Assembly: GCA_050949885.1 (NCBI GenBank)
Contig: JBMNGO010000008.1
Span: forward strand, 62,001-126,000
Origin: JBMNGO01 sp050949885
GTDB taxonomy: Bacteria; Bacillota; Syntrophomonadia; Syntrophomonadales; Syntrophomonadaceae
Reading direction: 5' to 3'
DNA: 64,000 nucleotides
The position numbers were made by a program, and so were the translations under genes. Shown here in pieces: positions 26,985 to 35,620 of the stretch (position 1 is its first letter; each line of letters opens with the position of its first letter). Below the pieces are notes generated by a model, which saw nothing but the letters and a program-made list of their open reading frames with translations, had not been told where the DNA came from and did not search any database.

Positions 26985-27431
26985 TTAACTTCTGCCGATA
27001 ATTTTAACACTGAGAACTCCGGCTGTTTCCCTCAACTCAGACAATAACTTGTCTACCGGTTCAGAAATATTATCCACCGCAACAGAGATGGTTACATAGG
27101 CAACTCCGCGAAAAGGCAAGTTCTGATTAATGGTTAGTATATTGGCTTTAAACTTGGCTATACAGTTTAAGACACCTGATAGGATACCAGACTTGTGGTC
27201 AAGTAACAATAAAAGATTTAAGATTTTTAGCTCCTGGGCACTAAAAAATGAGAAAACAACATCCTTGTACTTATAATAAGTACTCCTAGAAAAACCCAGT
27301 TTCTGGACTGCCTCCTCCACACTGGCGGCTTCTCCCCTGGATAGCATTTCTTTGGCCAGTACAGTCTTGTACATAGCCTCAGGAAGCATGTCCTTCCTTA
27401 CCATATAAAATTGCCAATCATTTCCCGACAT
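26985..27431 (-). CDS. ACT domain protein of the PheB/UPF0735 family
   Basis: 148 residues from ATG 27431, preceded by GAGG and matching the family start (WQFYMVRKDMLPEAMYKT). An N-terminal DNA-binding-like helical region (EAVQKLGFSRSTYYKYKDVVFSF) is followed by an ACT domain (LNLLLLLDHKSGILSGVLNCIAKFKANILTINQNLP). Family members precede hom or pheA and are thought to sense amino acids. Heading the hom-thrB-lysC operon, it may regulate that pathway; this is inference. Confidence 0.85.
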   Translation of the reverse strand: MSGNDWQFYMVRKDMLPEAMYKTVLAKEMLSRGEAASVEEAVQKLGFSRSTYYKYKDVVFSFFSAQELKILNLLLLLDHKSGILSGVLNCIAKFKANILTINQNLPFRGVAYVTISVAVDNISEPVDKLLSELRETAGVLSVKIIGRS

Positions 27432-27515
27432 AAAAAAAGCCTCGTCTGCATCTGGTGGACTTTTTCTACAGTATACGGACATTATATCATCTGCCCAAAT
27501 GCAAAACAATGGCAT

Positions 27516-27551
27516 GAAAAAATATATTTAAAGCCAGCCGTAACTGGCCTT
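27516..27551 (-). terminator. Terminator after spoIVA
   Basis: On the minus strand AAGGCCAG (27549-27542), six-base loop, CTGGCTT (27537-27531), with one bulged base, then AAAUAUAUUUUUUC. It lies just past the spoIVA stop and before the ACT-hom operon. Confidence 0.65.
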
Positions 27552-27563
27552 AAAATCAGTTTA

Positions 27564-29042
27564 TTAGATTATTATACAGATAATTCCCCCGTTACCGTCA
27601 TTGACAATTCTCTGGACCGTATCCTGCAGTTTAACCTGAGCATTCTCCGGCATACGGTGCAGCTTGTTTTGAATCCCTTCTCTAACCAAATCATGGAGGG
27701 ACTTGCCAAAAATATTGGAACCCCAGATTTTTTTCGGATCTTCCTCGAACTCATCCAGCATGTACCTTACTAGTTCTTCACATTGTTTTTCCGTTCCTAT
27801 GATTGGTGTAATCTCCGTTGTTATATCAGCCCGGATAATATGCAGCGAAGGAGCCTTGGCTTTCAGTCTCACCCCAAAACGATTGCCCTGACGAATTAAT
27901 TCAGGTTCTTCCAGGAACATTTCGTCCAGCCGGGGTGTTACCATCCCATAGCCGCTTTCTCTGACTTCATCCAGAGCAGGCGCAATTTTATCGAATTCTC
28001 TTTTAGCAAAGCTCAGGTCTTTCATTAACCTTAAAATATCGTGGCTGCCTTCCACAGAGAAACCGCTGACCTCAGTCAATGCCTGGTAGAAGAACGCTTC
28101 TGGCACTGTTACCTCTATTACAGCTGTCCCCGCCCCTAGGTTCATTTCTTCCAGGCTCACATAGCTAACGTATTCAATATCGGAAAGCCTTTCTATCGCT
28201 TGGTCAATGTCTCTCACTTTTCTAATGGAACTCAAAACTCCCCGGACTCCGTTTTCCAGGTTTTCTCTCAACCAGAATTCCTCGTCCAGCTCATCAACCC
28301 ACCTGGGAAGCCTTATATTTACCTCTTCAACCGGGAATTCATAAAGTGCTTCCTCCAGCAAAGAGTAAATTTGTTCTTTGGACATAGTTTGGGCATTGAT
28401 CGGTATGGCATTTATAGCGTATTTTTCATTTAGTTTTTCGATCAGGCTCAAGGTTTCACGGTCATAGGGATTAGTAGAGTTGACCAGAACAATAAAAGGT
28501 TTGTTAAGCTCTTTTAATTCTTTAATAACCTTTTCTTCTGCCGGTTCATAATTCTTTCTGGGAATATCACCGATGCTGCCATCAGTAACCACAACAACAC
28601 CAATAGTGGAATGGTCGGCAATTACCTTCCTGGTTCCTATCTCGGCTGCTTCTTCAAAGGGAACCTCGTAGTCAAACCAGGGAGTCTTCACCATTCGAGG
28701 TTCTTGGTCCTCTTCATAACCCAGGGCGCCATCAACAGCATACCCAACGCAGTCTACCAACCTTACCTTCATGCTTATTCCGCTAGTTGTAGTAATTTCA
28801 ATTGCTTCATTAGGAACAAATTTGGGTTCGGTAGTCGTAATGGTCTTTCCCCCGCCACTCTGGGGGAGTTCGTCTTTGGCACGTTCCTTTTCATGAACAT
28901 CTTGTATGTTGGGAATAATCATAAGTTCCATGAATCGTTTAATAAAGGTAGACTTGCCGGTTCTTACGGGGCCTACTACTCCCAGATAGATATCGCCTCC
29001 AGTTCTCTCGGCAATATCATTTAAGATGTTACTTCCTTCCAC
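27564..29042 (-). CDS. spoIVA: Stage IV sporulation protein A, coat morphogenetic ATPase
   Basis: 492 residues, the full family length. GPVRTGKSTFIKRF (24-37) is the Walker A segment, followed by VDCVGYAVDGALGYEEDQEPRMVKTPW and NSTNPYD, all family signatures. The C-terminal 60 residues carry the membrane/SpoVM-docking region and end FGKSLHDLVREGIQNKLH... with a C-terminal CIII. SpoIVA polymerises with ATP hydrolysis on the forespore surface and is the base layer of the spore coat. Start GTG 29042, seven bases after GGGGGG. It marks the organism as an endospore former. Confidence 0.97.
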   Translation of the reverse strand: MEGSNILNDIAERTGGDIYLGVVGPVRTGKSTFIKRFMELMIIPNIQDVHEKERAKDELPQSGGGKTITTTEPKFVPNEAIEITTTSGISMKVRLVDCVGYAVDGALGYEEDQEPRMVKTPWFDYEVPFEEAAEIGTRKVIADHSTIGVVVVTDGSIGDIPRKNYEPAEEKVIKELKELNKPFIVLVNSTNPYDRETLSLIEKLNEKYAINAIPINAQTMSKEQIYSLLEEALYEFPVEEVNIRLPRWVDELDEEFWLRENLENGVRGVLSSIRKVRDIDQAIERLSDIEYVSYVSLEEMNLGAGTAVIEVTVPEAFFYQALTEVSGFSVEGSHDILRLMKDLSFAKREFDKIAPALDEVRESGYGMVTPRLDEMFLEEPELIRQGNRFGVRLKAKAPSLHIIRADITTEITPIIGTEKQCEELVRYMLDEFEEDPKKIWGSNIFGKSLHDLVREGIQNKLHRMPENAQVKLQDTVQRIVNDGNGGIICIII

Positions 29043-29157
29043 TCATCTTCCCCCCTCGGATTTAACTCTTAAAAGGCACCCTCCCCGACATGGATACCCC
29101 TTAAATTTTTTTCGTTATAACAGTATAAATATATTATCAATATTCGGTAATATAACC

Positions 29158-29190
29158 AGAAAAGAAAAAAAGTGTGATTTTCATCACACC
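29158..29190 (-). terminator. Rho-independent terminator after gpsA
   Basis: GTGTGAT/ATCACAC stem (29172-29178 with 29183-29189), four-base loop, then seven U and more on the minus strand. It separates the gpsA transcript from spoIVA. Confidence 0.85.
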
Positions 29191-29203
29191 TTAATGCAGT
29201 TGA

Positions 29204-30235
29204 TTACCACCCGTTGGTGTTTTCAACAATTTCCTCAATTTCATGTTTCTTTCTCCGGGTCATTAATTTGTTTACTTCCTCTTGGGCGGATTTCCGGTTG
29301 TACAGGATATTATAGCAGGCTCTGGTAATAGGCATATCGATTTTCAATTCTTCTGCTTTTTTATGTACGGCTCGGGTAGCGTGTACTCCTTCTACCACCA
29401 TGCCAACTACATTCAGAGTCTCCTCCAGGGAAAAACCTCTTCCCAACAATATACCAGCTCTTCGGTTTCTGGACAAATCGCTTAAGCAGGTGACAATCAA
29501 ATCACCTATCCCGCTCAAACCGGAAAAGGTTCTGGGGTTTCCTCCCATGGCTTCTCCCATTCGAGTAATTTCAGTAAGGCCGCGGGTAATAAGAGCTGCC
29601 TGGGTATTATCACCGAAGCCTAATCCCTTGGCAATCCCTGTCCCCAGAGCAATAATGTTTTTTAGAGATCCCCCCAGTTCTACACCAGCTACATCTGGGT
29701 TGGTGTAAATTCGAAAGGATGCTGACATATACTTGTCCTGAACATAAAAAGCAATGTCTCTATTATAAGCAGCTACTGTTGCCGCTGTAGGCATATTCCG
29801 GGCTACTTCCTCAGCATGACTGGGGCCTGAAATTACAGCATAGCGATCCTTGATTTTTTTCCCCAGTACATCCTCCACCACCTGGCTCAAACGCATGCCT
29901 GTCCCGATTTCCAATCCCTTGGAGGAATTAACAATGATACACTTATCAGAGATAAAAGGTTTAATCATTGTTGAAATTTCTCTGATGGCCTGGGAGGGAA
30001 CAGCTAAAACCACTATATCAGCATATGTCACAGCTTCCTCGATATTATCAGTTATTATTATGCCCTCCGGAACAATTACCCCCGGCAGGAACCTTTCGTT
30101 CTTATGATGTTTACTAATAAGGTCAATTCCATCTTCCATCCTTCCCCAGATAACAATCCGAGCACCGTTTTGATGAAGATGTATAGCCTGGGCAGTACCC
30201 CAACTGCCAGCACCGAGAATGCAAATTTTAGTCAT
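29204..30235 (-). CDS. gpsA: Glycerol-3-phosphate dehydrogenase [NAD(P)+]
   Basis: 343 residues. GAGSWGTAQA (8-17) binds NAD(P), SSKGLE and SGPSHAEEVARN are family motifs, and ELGGSLKNIIALGTGIAKGLGFGDNTQAALITRG carries the catalytic lysine. It makes sn-glycerol-3-phosphate for phospholipids. It follows plsY, which uses the same product, by 28 bases: a phospholipid-precursor pair placed between der and spoIVA. Confidence 0.96.
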   Translation of the reverse strand: MTKICILGAGSWGTAQAIHLHQNGARIVIWGRMEDGIDLISKHHKNERFLPGVIVPEGIIITDNIEEAVTYADIVVLAVPSQAIREISTMIKPFISDKCIIVNSSKGLEIGTGMRLSQVVEDVLGKKIKDRYAVISGPSHAEEVARNMPTAATVAAYNRDIAFYVQDKYMSASFRIYTNPDVAGVELGGSLKNIIALGTGIAKGLGFGDNTQAALITRGLTEITRMGEAMGGNPRTFSGLSGIGDLIVTCLSDLSRNRRAGILLGRGFSLEETLNVVGMVVEGVHATRAVHKKAEELKIDMPITRACYNILYNRKSAQEEVNKLMTRRKKHEIEEIVENTNGW

Positions 30236-30263
30236 AGACTCCTTCCCCCATGATCAACTGTTC

Positions 30264-30854
30264 TTACCTGGCTTTCTGGTTTATTTTGGGCTCCGTTCCC
30301 GCCCGCAGCCTAGATATATTCATTCGGTGACTGAAGATCACCAGAGCAGACATAATAAAGCTTAAAACTATGTAAGGCCAGGGTTTTTGCAAAGAAATAG
30401 TAAGAATGGGAAATAAAACAGCACAGATAATCGATCCCAGTGAGACATAACGGCTGATGAATACCGTAATCACAAAAACAATTAGAAGAATAAGCAGAAT
30501 ATCGGGAACCAGAAACAAAATTATGCCGGCAGCAGTGGCTACCCCTTTACCGCCCCTAAAGTTTAAAAAAACCGGATAACAGTGTCCCAGAATAGTAGTA
30601 CCCGAGCACAACACGGCAATTAATGGACCACCTACCACAAATCCCAGCCAGGCACCCAAAATTCCTTTGCAAAGATCTCCTGCCAGGGCTGGAATAGCCA
30701 CAGCTATTCCGGCACTGCGCAGAACGTTGGTGGCTCCAACATTACCGCTACCTATAGTTCTAATATCAACACCCCTAAAAATACGGGTAAATAGATAGGA
30801 AAAAGGTATTGATCCTATCAAATAACACAACAGAATTGTTCCAAACTCCAGCAA
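30264..30854 (-). CDS. plsY: Acyl-phosphate:glycerol-3-phosphate acyltransferase PlsY
   Basis: 196 residues, about five membrane spans. The three conserved loops are GSGNVGATNVLRSAG (37-51), RGGKGVATAAG (about 100-110) and RMNISRLRAGTEPK near the C-terminus. It transfers an acyl group from acyl-phosphate to glycerol-3-phosphate in the membrane, the first step of phospholipid synthesis. It lies between der and gpsA on the same strand. Confidence 0.95.
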   Translation of the reverse strand: MLEFGTILLCYLIGSIPFSYLFTRIFRGVDIRTIGSGNVGATNVLRSAGIAVAIPALAGDLCKGILGAWLGFVVGGPLIAVLCSGTTILGHCYPVFLNFRGGKGVATAAGIILFLVPDILLILLIVFVITVFISRYVSLGSIICAVLFPILTISLQKPWPYIVLSFIMSALVIFSHRMNISRLRAGTEPKINQKAR

Positions 30855-30901
30855 TGGAACCCCTCCATGGCAATGTAATATCGAATCCTGCTGCAGTGCC
30901 C

Positions 30902-32233
30902 CTAAGAATCTCGGTATTCTTTGGAGGTACTTGGCCTGACCATAAGTTTTATCGGACTACCTTCAAAACCGAAATTGGTTCTTAACGCATTTTCCAAATA
31001 CCGAATATAGGAGAAATGGACATTTTCAGGATTACTAGCAAACAAAACAAAGGTGGGAGGAAATGTTTTTATCTGAGTACAATATTTAATGTTCCCTTTT
31101 TTCCCTCCGCCCGGCAGGGGATTTAGCATTATGGCCTCTCTAATTACCCTATTTAACTCGGAAGTGCTGATTCTTCGGTTATTTTGCTCAGCGACAAAAT
31201 CAGCCAAATCGAGAATATCAAATATACGCTTTTTAGTTAGGGCTGATACGTAGAGTATGGGCGAGTAAGCCAAAAATTTTAATTCATCCCTGATATCTTT
31301 GTCGAATTTATTCATGGTGTGCCCGTCTTTCTTAATGGCATCCCACTTATTCACAACAATAATATTGGCTTTATACTGCTCCTGAATATATCCGGCAATT
31401 TTCTTGTCCTGTTCCAGTACACCCGTTGTGGCATCAATTATCAGCAGAACCACGTCAGCCCTTTCTATACTCTTCAGGGCTCTTATAATACTGTATTTTT
31501 CTGTAGCTTCCTTGATGCGGGATTTTCGCCTTATTCCAGCTGTATCAATTAGAATGAATTTTTTTCCTTGATACTCAAAGGGAGTATCTATGGCGTCCCT
31601 GGTGGTTCCCGGAATATCGCTTACTATGACCCGTTCCTCACCCAGCAAGGCATTAACCAGTGATGATTTGCCCACATTGGGACGGCCGGCAATAGCAATC
31701 TTGATAGCATCAGCGTCTTCTTCATTATCTTCTTCCTTGGGAAATTTATCTACAACCGCATCTAATAGCTGATCTGTATTCATTCCATGCATGGCCGATA
31801 TAGGAATGGGTTCTCCCAAACCCAGATTAAAAAATTCAAAGTATTCCAGCTGTTTGTCGAAATTCTCAACTTTATTGGCAGCCAAAACAACAGGTTTATT
31901 TGACCTGCGCAATAGGTCTGCCACCTGCTGGTCTTCATGGGTTATGCCCTGTTTGGTATCAACAACCAGGACAATTACATCTGCTTCTTCGATAGCCAGC
32001 TCAGCCTGCATTTTGACTTCCCGGGCAAATAAACCCTCATCATCAAAACGGATGCCTCCGGTATCAATAATAATAAACTGACGGCCGGCCCATTCTGAGA
32101 CACTGTAAAGCCGATCCCTGGTTATCCCCGGAGTATCTTCTACAATAGCTTTCCTGGCTCCTGCTAATCGGTTAAAAAAGGTTGATTTTCCAACATTGGG
32201 TCTTCCCACAATTGCTACTACAGGCTTAGCCAT
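30902..32233 (-). CDS. der: Ribosome-assembly GTPase Der (EngA)
   Basis: 443 residues from ATG 32233, with GGAGG five bases upstream. Two tandem GTPase domains: GRPNVGKSTF (10-19), DTPG and NKVE in the first; GRPNVGKSSL (about 180), DIPGTTRDAID and NKWD in the second. A C-terminal KH-like domain ends the protein. The second GTPase of Der is the one that binds the 50S subunit during assembly. It starts 12 bases after the DUF512 gene ends, so the two are cotranscribed. Confidence 0.97.
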   Translation of the reverse strand: MAKPVVAIVGRPNVGKSTFFNRLAGARKAIVEDTPGITRDRLYSVSEWAGRQFIIIDTGGIRFDDEGLFAREVKMQAELAIEEADVIVLVVDTKQGITHEDQQVADLLRRSNKPVVLAANKVENFDKQLEYFEFFNLGLGEPIPISAMHGMNTDQLLDAVVDKFPKEEDNEEDADAIKIAIAGRPNVGKSSLVNALLGEERVIVSDIPGTTRDAIDTPFEYQGKKFILIDTAGIRRKSRIKEATEKYSIIRALKSIERADVVLLIIDATTGVLEQDKKIAGYIQEQYKANIIVVNKWDAIKKDGHTMNKFDKDIRDELKFLAYSPILYVSALTKKRIFDILDLADFVAEQNNRRISTSELNRVIREAIMLNPLPGGGKKGNIKYCTQIKTFPPTFVLFASNPENVHFSYIRYLENALRTNFGFEGSPIKLMVRPSTSKEYRDS

Positions 32234-32245
32234 CTCTGCCTCCAA

Positions 32246-33547
32246 TTACCATGATAATATGGTGTTTACCAATGAATCTGCTGATCCATCAACAACACGG
32301 ATATCTGCCCCGGTTGTTTCCTGAAGTTCTCGAAAGCTAATACCATCTAAGAAAACATCCTCTCCATCTCTCAAAACGATCCGAGGAAGTATTATTTTCC
32401 TGCCCTGGTATTTAGTTCCGAGCACATTGATTATATCACTGCCTGTCAATAAACCCGTTACCGAAACCCTGCCTCCAAAGAACTTGTTTTCAATTGGAGT
32501 CAAGGTTACCTTTAAACCGTCTATTAAGTTTAACCTATCTATAATTTTACTCAATACTGGTACCCCTGATACTCCTGTAATAACGGCAATTTCTTTGGGT
32601 TCCATCTTTTTCGGCAGCTTTTTTTCTTGCTCCGCAAATTCATCCAACAAAAGCCGGGAAATTCCAATACCGTTTTCCACCTGGGGAAAATCATCATAGT
32701 ATGAAGCCGCCGGAATCTCCTTTTGGGCCATAATAAAGAATTCATCAGCCAAATATACGAGATTCTTTCCATGCCGCTTTTTTAGCCGATCCTGATACTC
32801 AGCCACCACTTTTATGAGTTCTTCCGCCTCCTGGCAACTGTAGCCACGAAGTCCGACCAGCCTGCTGCGATGACCAGTAAGCCCTACCGGAACTAACCCG
32901 ATGGATTGCACTGATGGATAGAGGTTGGCCAGGTCAGCAATAGTCTGTTTTAATAGTTCCCCATCGTTTATTCCCGGGCAGATTACTACCTGAGTGTGCA
33001 CTTCTATTCCGGCACCCTTTAACCGGTTAAGATCTTGCAATATACTGGCAGCACGCGGGTTGTTCAGCATTTTTGCCCTGACTTGGGGATTAGTGCAATG
33101 AACCGAGACATATAAAGGACTTAAACGCAAGGAAATAATTTTGTCCCAATCCCTTGATGACAAGTTGGTAAGGGTAATAAAATTTCCCCATAAAAATGAA
33201 TAGCGATAATCATCATCTCTTGCATACAGAGATGATCTCAACCCTTTAGGCAACTGGTCCACAAAACAAAAGATACACTTATTGCTGCATAACCGCATGC
33301 GGTCAAACAAGAGTTGATCAAAGACCAGCCCCAAGCCTTCGTCCATCTCTTTTTCAATTTCTATTAGCCATCTTTCGTTATTTACTTTTTTAATTGCCAC
33401 TTCTAAATACTCATCCTGGGATAAGTACTGATAATCGATAATATCCTTGACGGGTCGGTTATTTATAGAAAGCAAAATGTCTCCCGGCACAATCCCCAAA
33501 TGATGAGCAATACTATCTTCTAACACTTCTTTTATTACTGCACTCAT
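32246..33547 (-). CDS. DUF512 family radical SAM protein with PDZ-like domain
   Basis: 433 residues from ATG 33547 (AGAGG seven bases upstream). Residues 1-65 form a PDZ-like domain (HHLGIVPGDILLSINNRPV). A CX3CX2C cluster motif follows at C87, C91 and C94 (LCSNKCIFCFVDQLPKG), then the radical SAM core, and the C-terminal DUF512 domain (VTGLLTGSDIINVL...LPRIVLRDGEDVFLDG). Conserved beside der in many clostridia; reaction unknown. The Shine-Dalgarno sequence lies in the 3' arm of a terminator-like hairpin. Confidence 0.9.
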   Translation of the reverse strand: MSAVIKEVLEDSIAHHLGIVPGDILLSINNRPVKDIIDYQYLSQDEYLEVAIKKVNNERWLIEIEKEMDEGLGLVFDQLLFDRMRLCSNKCIFCFVDQLPKGLRSSLYARDDDYRYSFLWGNFITLTNLSSRDWDKIISLRLSPLYVSVHCTNPQVRAKMLNNPRAASILQDLNRLKGAGIEVHTQVVICPGINDGELLKQTIADLANLYPSVQSIGLVPVGLTGHRSRLVGLRGYSCQEAEELIKVVAEYQDRLKKRHGKNLVYLADEFFIMAQKEIPAASYYDDFPQVENGIGISRLLLDEFAEQEKKLPKKMEPKEIAVITGVSGVPVLSKIIDRLNLIDGLKVTLTPIENKFFGGRVSVTGLLTGSDIINVLGTKYQGRKIILPRIVLRDGEDVFLDGISFRELQETTGADIRVVDGSADSLVNTILSW

Positions 33548-33584
33548 AAAAAAACCTCTTTCTACGGTATTTTTCAAGAGGTGT
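33548..33584 (-). promoter_or_regulatory. Terminator-like hairpin covering the DUF512 ribosome site
   Basis: On the minus strand ACCTCTT (33583-33577) pairs with AAGAGGT (33561-33555) around a 15-base loop, followed directly by a run of seven U that ends at the start codon. It may terminate the DUF3189 transcript, and when read through would hide the AGAGG ribosome site of DUF512. Confidence 0.55.
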
Positions 33585-33602
33585 TTCTTTATATTTTACT
33601 TT

Positions 33603-34040
33603 TTACTGGTATATTTTTTTCTTAAACCTTATAATATCATCTTTTATAGAAGAAAAGGCAATTTTTATTAGCAAATTAGAAATTAATCTATTTACCACAC
33701 CCCTGCCTGGAAAGGGACGGGCTGAGGATATTAATGATAGGATATAGTCCCCCCGGATACGAATGGTTTTCACTACCAACTCATCAGACCTGCCCAATAA
33801 TTCTGCCAGGTCCTCGAGGGTTTTGCGAGCTATGGCCGGATCATTTCCCGAACCGAGGGAATATATGCTGTTCCCCTGGTGGTCATGACCAATAAATAAT
33901 GGCATGCCTGCATTCTCAGCTGATAAATCAGCCCAATTGTCGATTCTATTTATTTCATCTCTTGGTATATCTCTCAAAAACAAATGGGCAGCTACCATAG
34001 CATGGTGTACTCCAGTCTTCCCCAAAAAGACTATTACCAT
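33603..34040 (-). CDS. DUF3189 family protein (second copy)
   Basis: 145 residues. It starts MVIVFLGKTGVHHAMVAAHLFL, resembling the first copy (IIIYHCFGGSHSSVLAAALHLQ) in the opening strand, the glycine-rich turn and the HH/HS pair, and keeps the middle motif of a GHDHQGNSIYSLG type. The C-terminus is basic (IRFKKKIY). It begins four bases after the first copy ends. The family is found in spore-forming clostridia; function unknown. The two copies have diverged strongly in the second half. Confidence 0.7.
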   Translation of the reverse strand: MVIVFLGKTGVHHAMVAAHLFLRDIPRDEINRIDNWADLSAENAGMPLFIGHDHQGNSIYSLGSGNDPAIARKTLEDLAELLGRSDELVVKTIRIRGDYILSLISSARPFPGRGVVNRLISNLLIKIAFSSIKDDIIRFKKKIYQ

Positions 34041-34044
34041 TTTT

Positions 34045-34509
34045 TTACTCCATCATTTCTATTAATTTTATTCTGGTTACTTCGACCAACCTTACCAACT
34101 CGAAAAATGCATTAAGAGTACCTCTGGCCAGAACTGCCCGTCCTACAGCCACCAACCCCATGCGGCGCGAGGTAAACCCTCCCAATTTCATACTTAAGTT
34201 GACCGGGTGCATACAGTCTACCGCCAGGATTTTTTGGTCAGTTCCTAAAATGCCGGCAACACTCGTAATGATATTGGAGTACCGGTTGCCCATACTCTTT
34301 CTGCCCACCACATAGACCTGGTGGCCGAGTTCATCAACCCCCATAAACCTAATGCGCCCAAAGTCTTCATCGCAGGTCTTATCAAAATAAGGCAGGCCGA
34401 ATAATTCATCCAAAGAAGGAAGACGATCTTTGGATATCATTTGCAAATGCAACGCTGCTGCCAGAACGGAAGAATGTGATCCGCCAAAACAATGGTAAAT
34501 TATTATCAT
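34045..34509 (-). CDS. DUF3189 family protein (first copy)
   Basis: 154 residues if started at ATG 34509, giving MIIIYHCFGGSHSSV; TTG 34536 would add nine residues and overlap the preceding small gene. The GGSHSSVLAAALHL motif near the N-terminus and FMGVDELGHQVYVVGRKSMG near residue 60 are the family features. Function unknown. It sits between the YIEGIA-partner gene and the second DUF3189 copy, all on one transcript with spoIIP and DUF1614. Confidence 0.75.
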   Translation of the reverse strand: MIIIYHCFGGSHSSVLAAALHLQMISKDRLPSLDELFGLPYFDKTCDEDFGRIRFMGVDELGHQVYVVGRKSMGNRYSNIITSVAGILGTDQKILAVDCMHPVNLSMKLGGFTSRRMGLVAVGRAVLARGTLNAFFELVRLVEVTRIKLIEMME

Positions 34510-34532
34510 ATTTATCTTTAAAGCTCCATTTA

Positions 34533-34727
34533 TCAATGCTTACAAATGAACATAACACCATTTTCCAAATCATGAACAATACCACCTAATATCCTGGCCA
34601 GATATAGACAGATTTTTTCCTGCTCATCCTGGGATTCGGCCAGAAAAACCGGACAAATACCGCTTTTTACTTTGTTTATGTCTCTCGTAACAATGGCCAG
34701 GATAAATTCTTTTATCTCAATATCTAT
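34533..34727 (-). CDS. Small capping-complex partner of the YIEGIA protein, with apparent ATA start
   Basis: 64 residues if read from ATA 34727-34725. The translation (DIEIKEFILAIVTRDINKV ... ICPVFLAESQDEQEKI ... ILGGIVHDLENGVMFI) resembles the small subunit annotated next to YIEGIA proteins, which starts DIExxxLAIVT. No in-frame ATG, GTG or TTG exists before the conserved part. ATA lies two bases after the stop of the YIEGIA gene and about ten bases after AAAGGCGG; ATT at 34721 is the alternative. Translation is probably coupled to the upstream gene. Function unknown. Confidence 0.7.
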   Translation of the reverse strand: MDIEIKEFILAIVTRDINKVKSGICPVFLAESQDEQEKICLYLARILGGIVHDLENGVMFICKH

Positions 34728-34729
34728 GT

Positions 34730-35620
34730 TTAATCAGCCGCCTTTCTTCCCAGCCAGGATTGCAGGGTAGTTCCTCGGGTGGTTTCTATAACCGGTACTC
34801 GTTTAATAATTTTGATCAGCAGTTCCAAATCTTTTTCATTGGCCACTATAAACAGGGCCAGGTATCCCTTATCAGCCTGTTTACGGGCCATGGGCATCAG
34901 CTCAGTCTCGTTCACGTCAACTTTAGTGCCCAGAATGGACACTATATCATGAATTATTGCCATCCGCTGCCCCGGAGCATGGAGGGACAGACGGGCATTA
35001 TCATCTTTGGGTTTAATCAATACTCCCATTCCTTCCTGCAACATTTTTTCCCGGGTAGCAGGAAGGCCAACATTCATCATTACAACATCATCAACCATTA
35101 GCATGCTTTCCTTAAAATGTATGGAAGCAGGAATTACCTCAACTATTTCCCCTAGCTGAGATCCTCTCATTAACCGCAATGAAGCAATTATGCCAATAGG
35201 CCCGACTACTAAAGCGTATTCCCAACCTCCCCAATGCACTGCACCACTGGTAAATAATGAGGTAAAAATCACTAAGTAATTCCTAGCCTCAAATACTCGT
35301 GCTATACCCTCAATATAATCATTGCCCATTTTGACCAACTTGGTTTCTTCCAGCTTGGAAAGGGTCTCCCTTTCCATGTTTCTGATCTCTCTAAACTGTT
35401 GGGCCGCCAGAACTAAAAAGGTTACAGCCACATAATCCGGTTTGGCGATAGCTGGCACTGCAACAGCTCCCAGGCTAGCGGCGATAAATCCCAAAGCCAG
35501 GTGGGTAAGATGACCGTGAGGGTAAGTCGGGTAGTGGCGGTAGTCATTTCGCAATAATAAGCACCTGTCACAGAACCCTACCACCATTCCTGCCAGGATC
35601 ACTATTCCGTATTCTTCCAT
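34730..35620 (-). CDS. YIEGIA family membrane protein
   Basis: 296 residues. The name-giving YIEGIA motif is exact at 102-107 (NDYIEGIARVFEARNY). Membrane spans lie at about 5-20, 40-57, 63-75, 110-125 and 130-150, and the C-terminal 130 residues are soluble. Families of this type occur in spore formers next to a small capping subunit, here the following gene; the mechanism is unknown. Its start abuts the end of spoIIP (one-base overlap), so coupling to sporulation genes is likely. Confidence 0.88.
   Translation of the reverse strand: MEEYGIVILAGMVVGFCDRCLLLRNDYRHYPTYPHGHLTHLALGFIAASLGAVAVPAIAKPDYVAVTFLVLAAQQFREIRNMERETLSKLEETKLVKMGNDYIEGIARVFEARNYLVIFTSLFTSGAVHWGGWEYALVVGPIGIIASLRLMRGSQLGEIVEVIPASIHFKESMLMVDDVVMMNVGLPATREKMLQEGMGVLIKPKDDNARLSLHAPGQRMAIIHDIVSILGTKVDVNETELMPMARKQADKGYLALFIVANEKDLELLIKIIKRVPVIETTRGTTLQSWLGRKAAD

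Noticed and set aside
29042..29200. Sigma-E promoter upstream of spoIVA
   Set aside because: GAATATT and TATACTGT are present, but their spacing is 11 bases, too short for a confident call.
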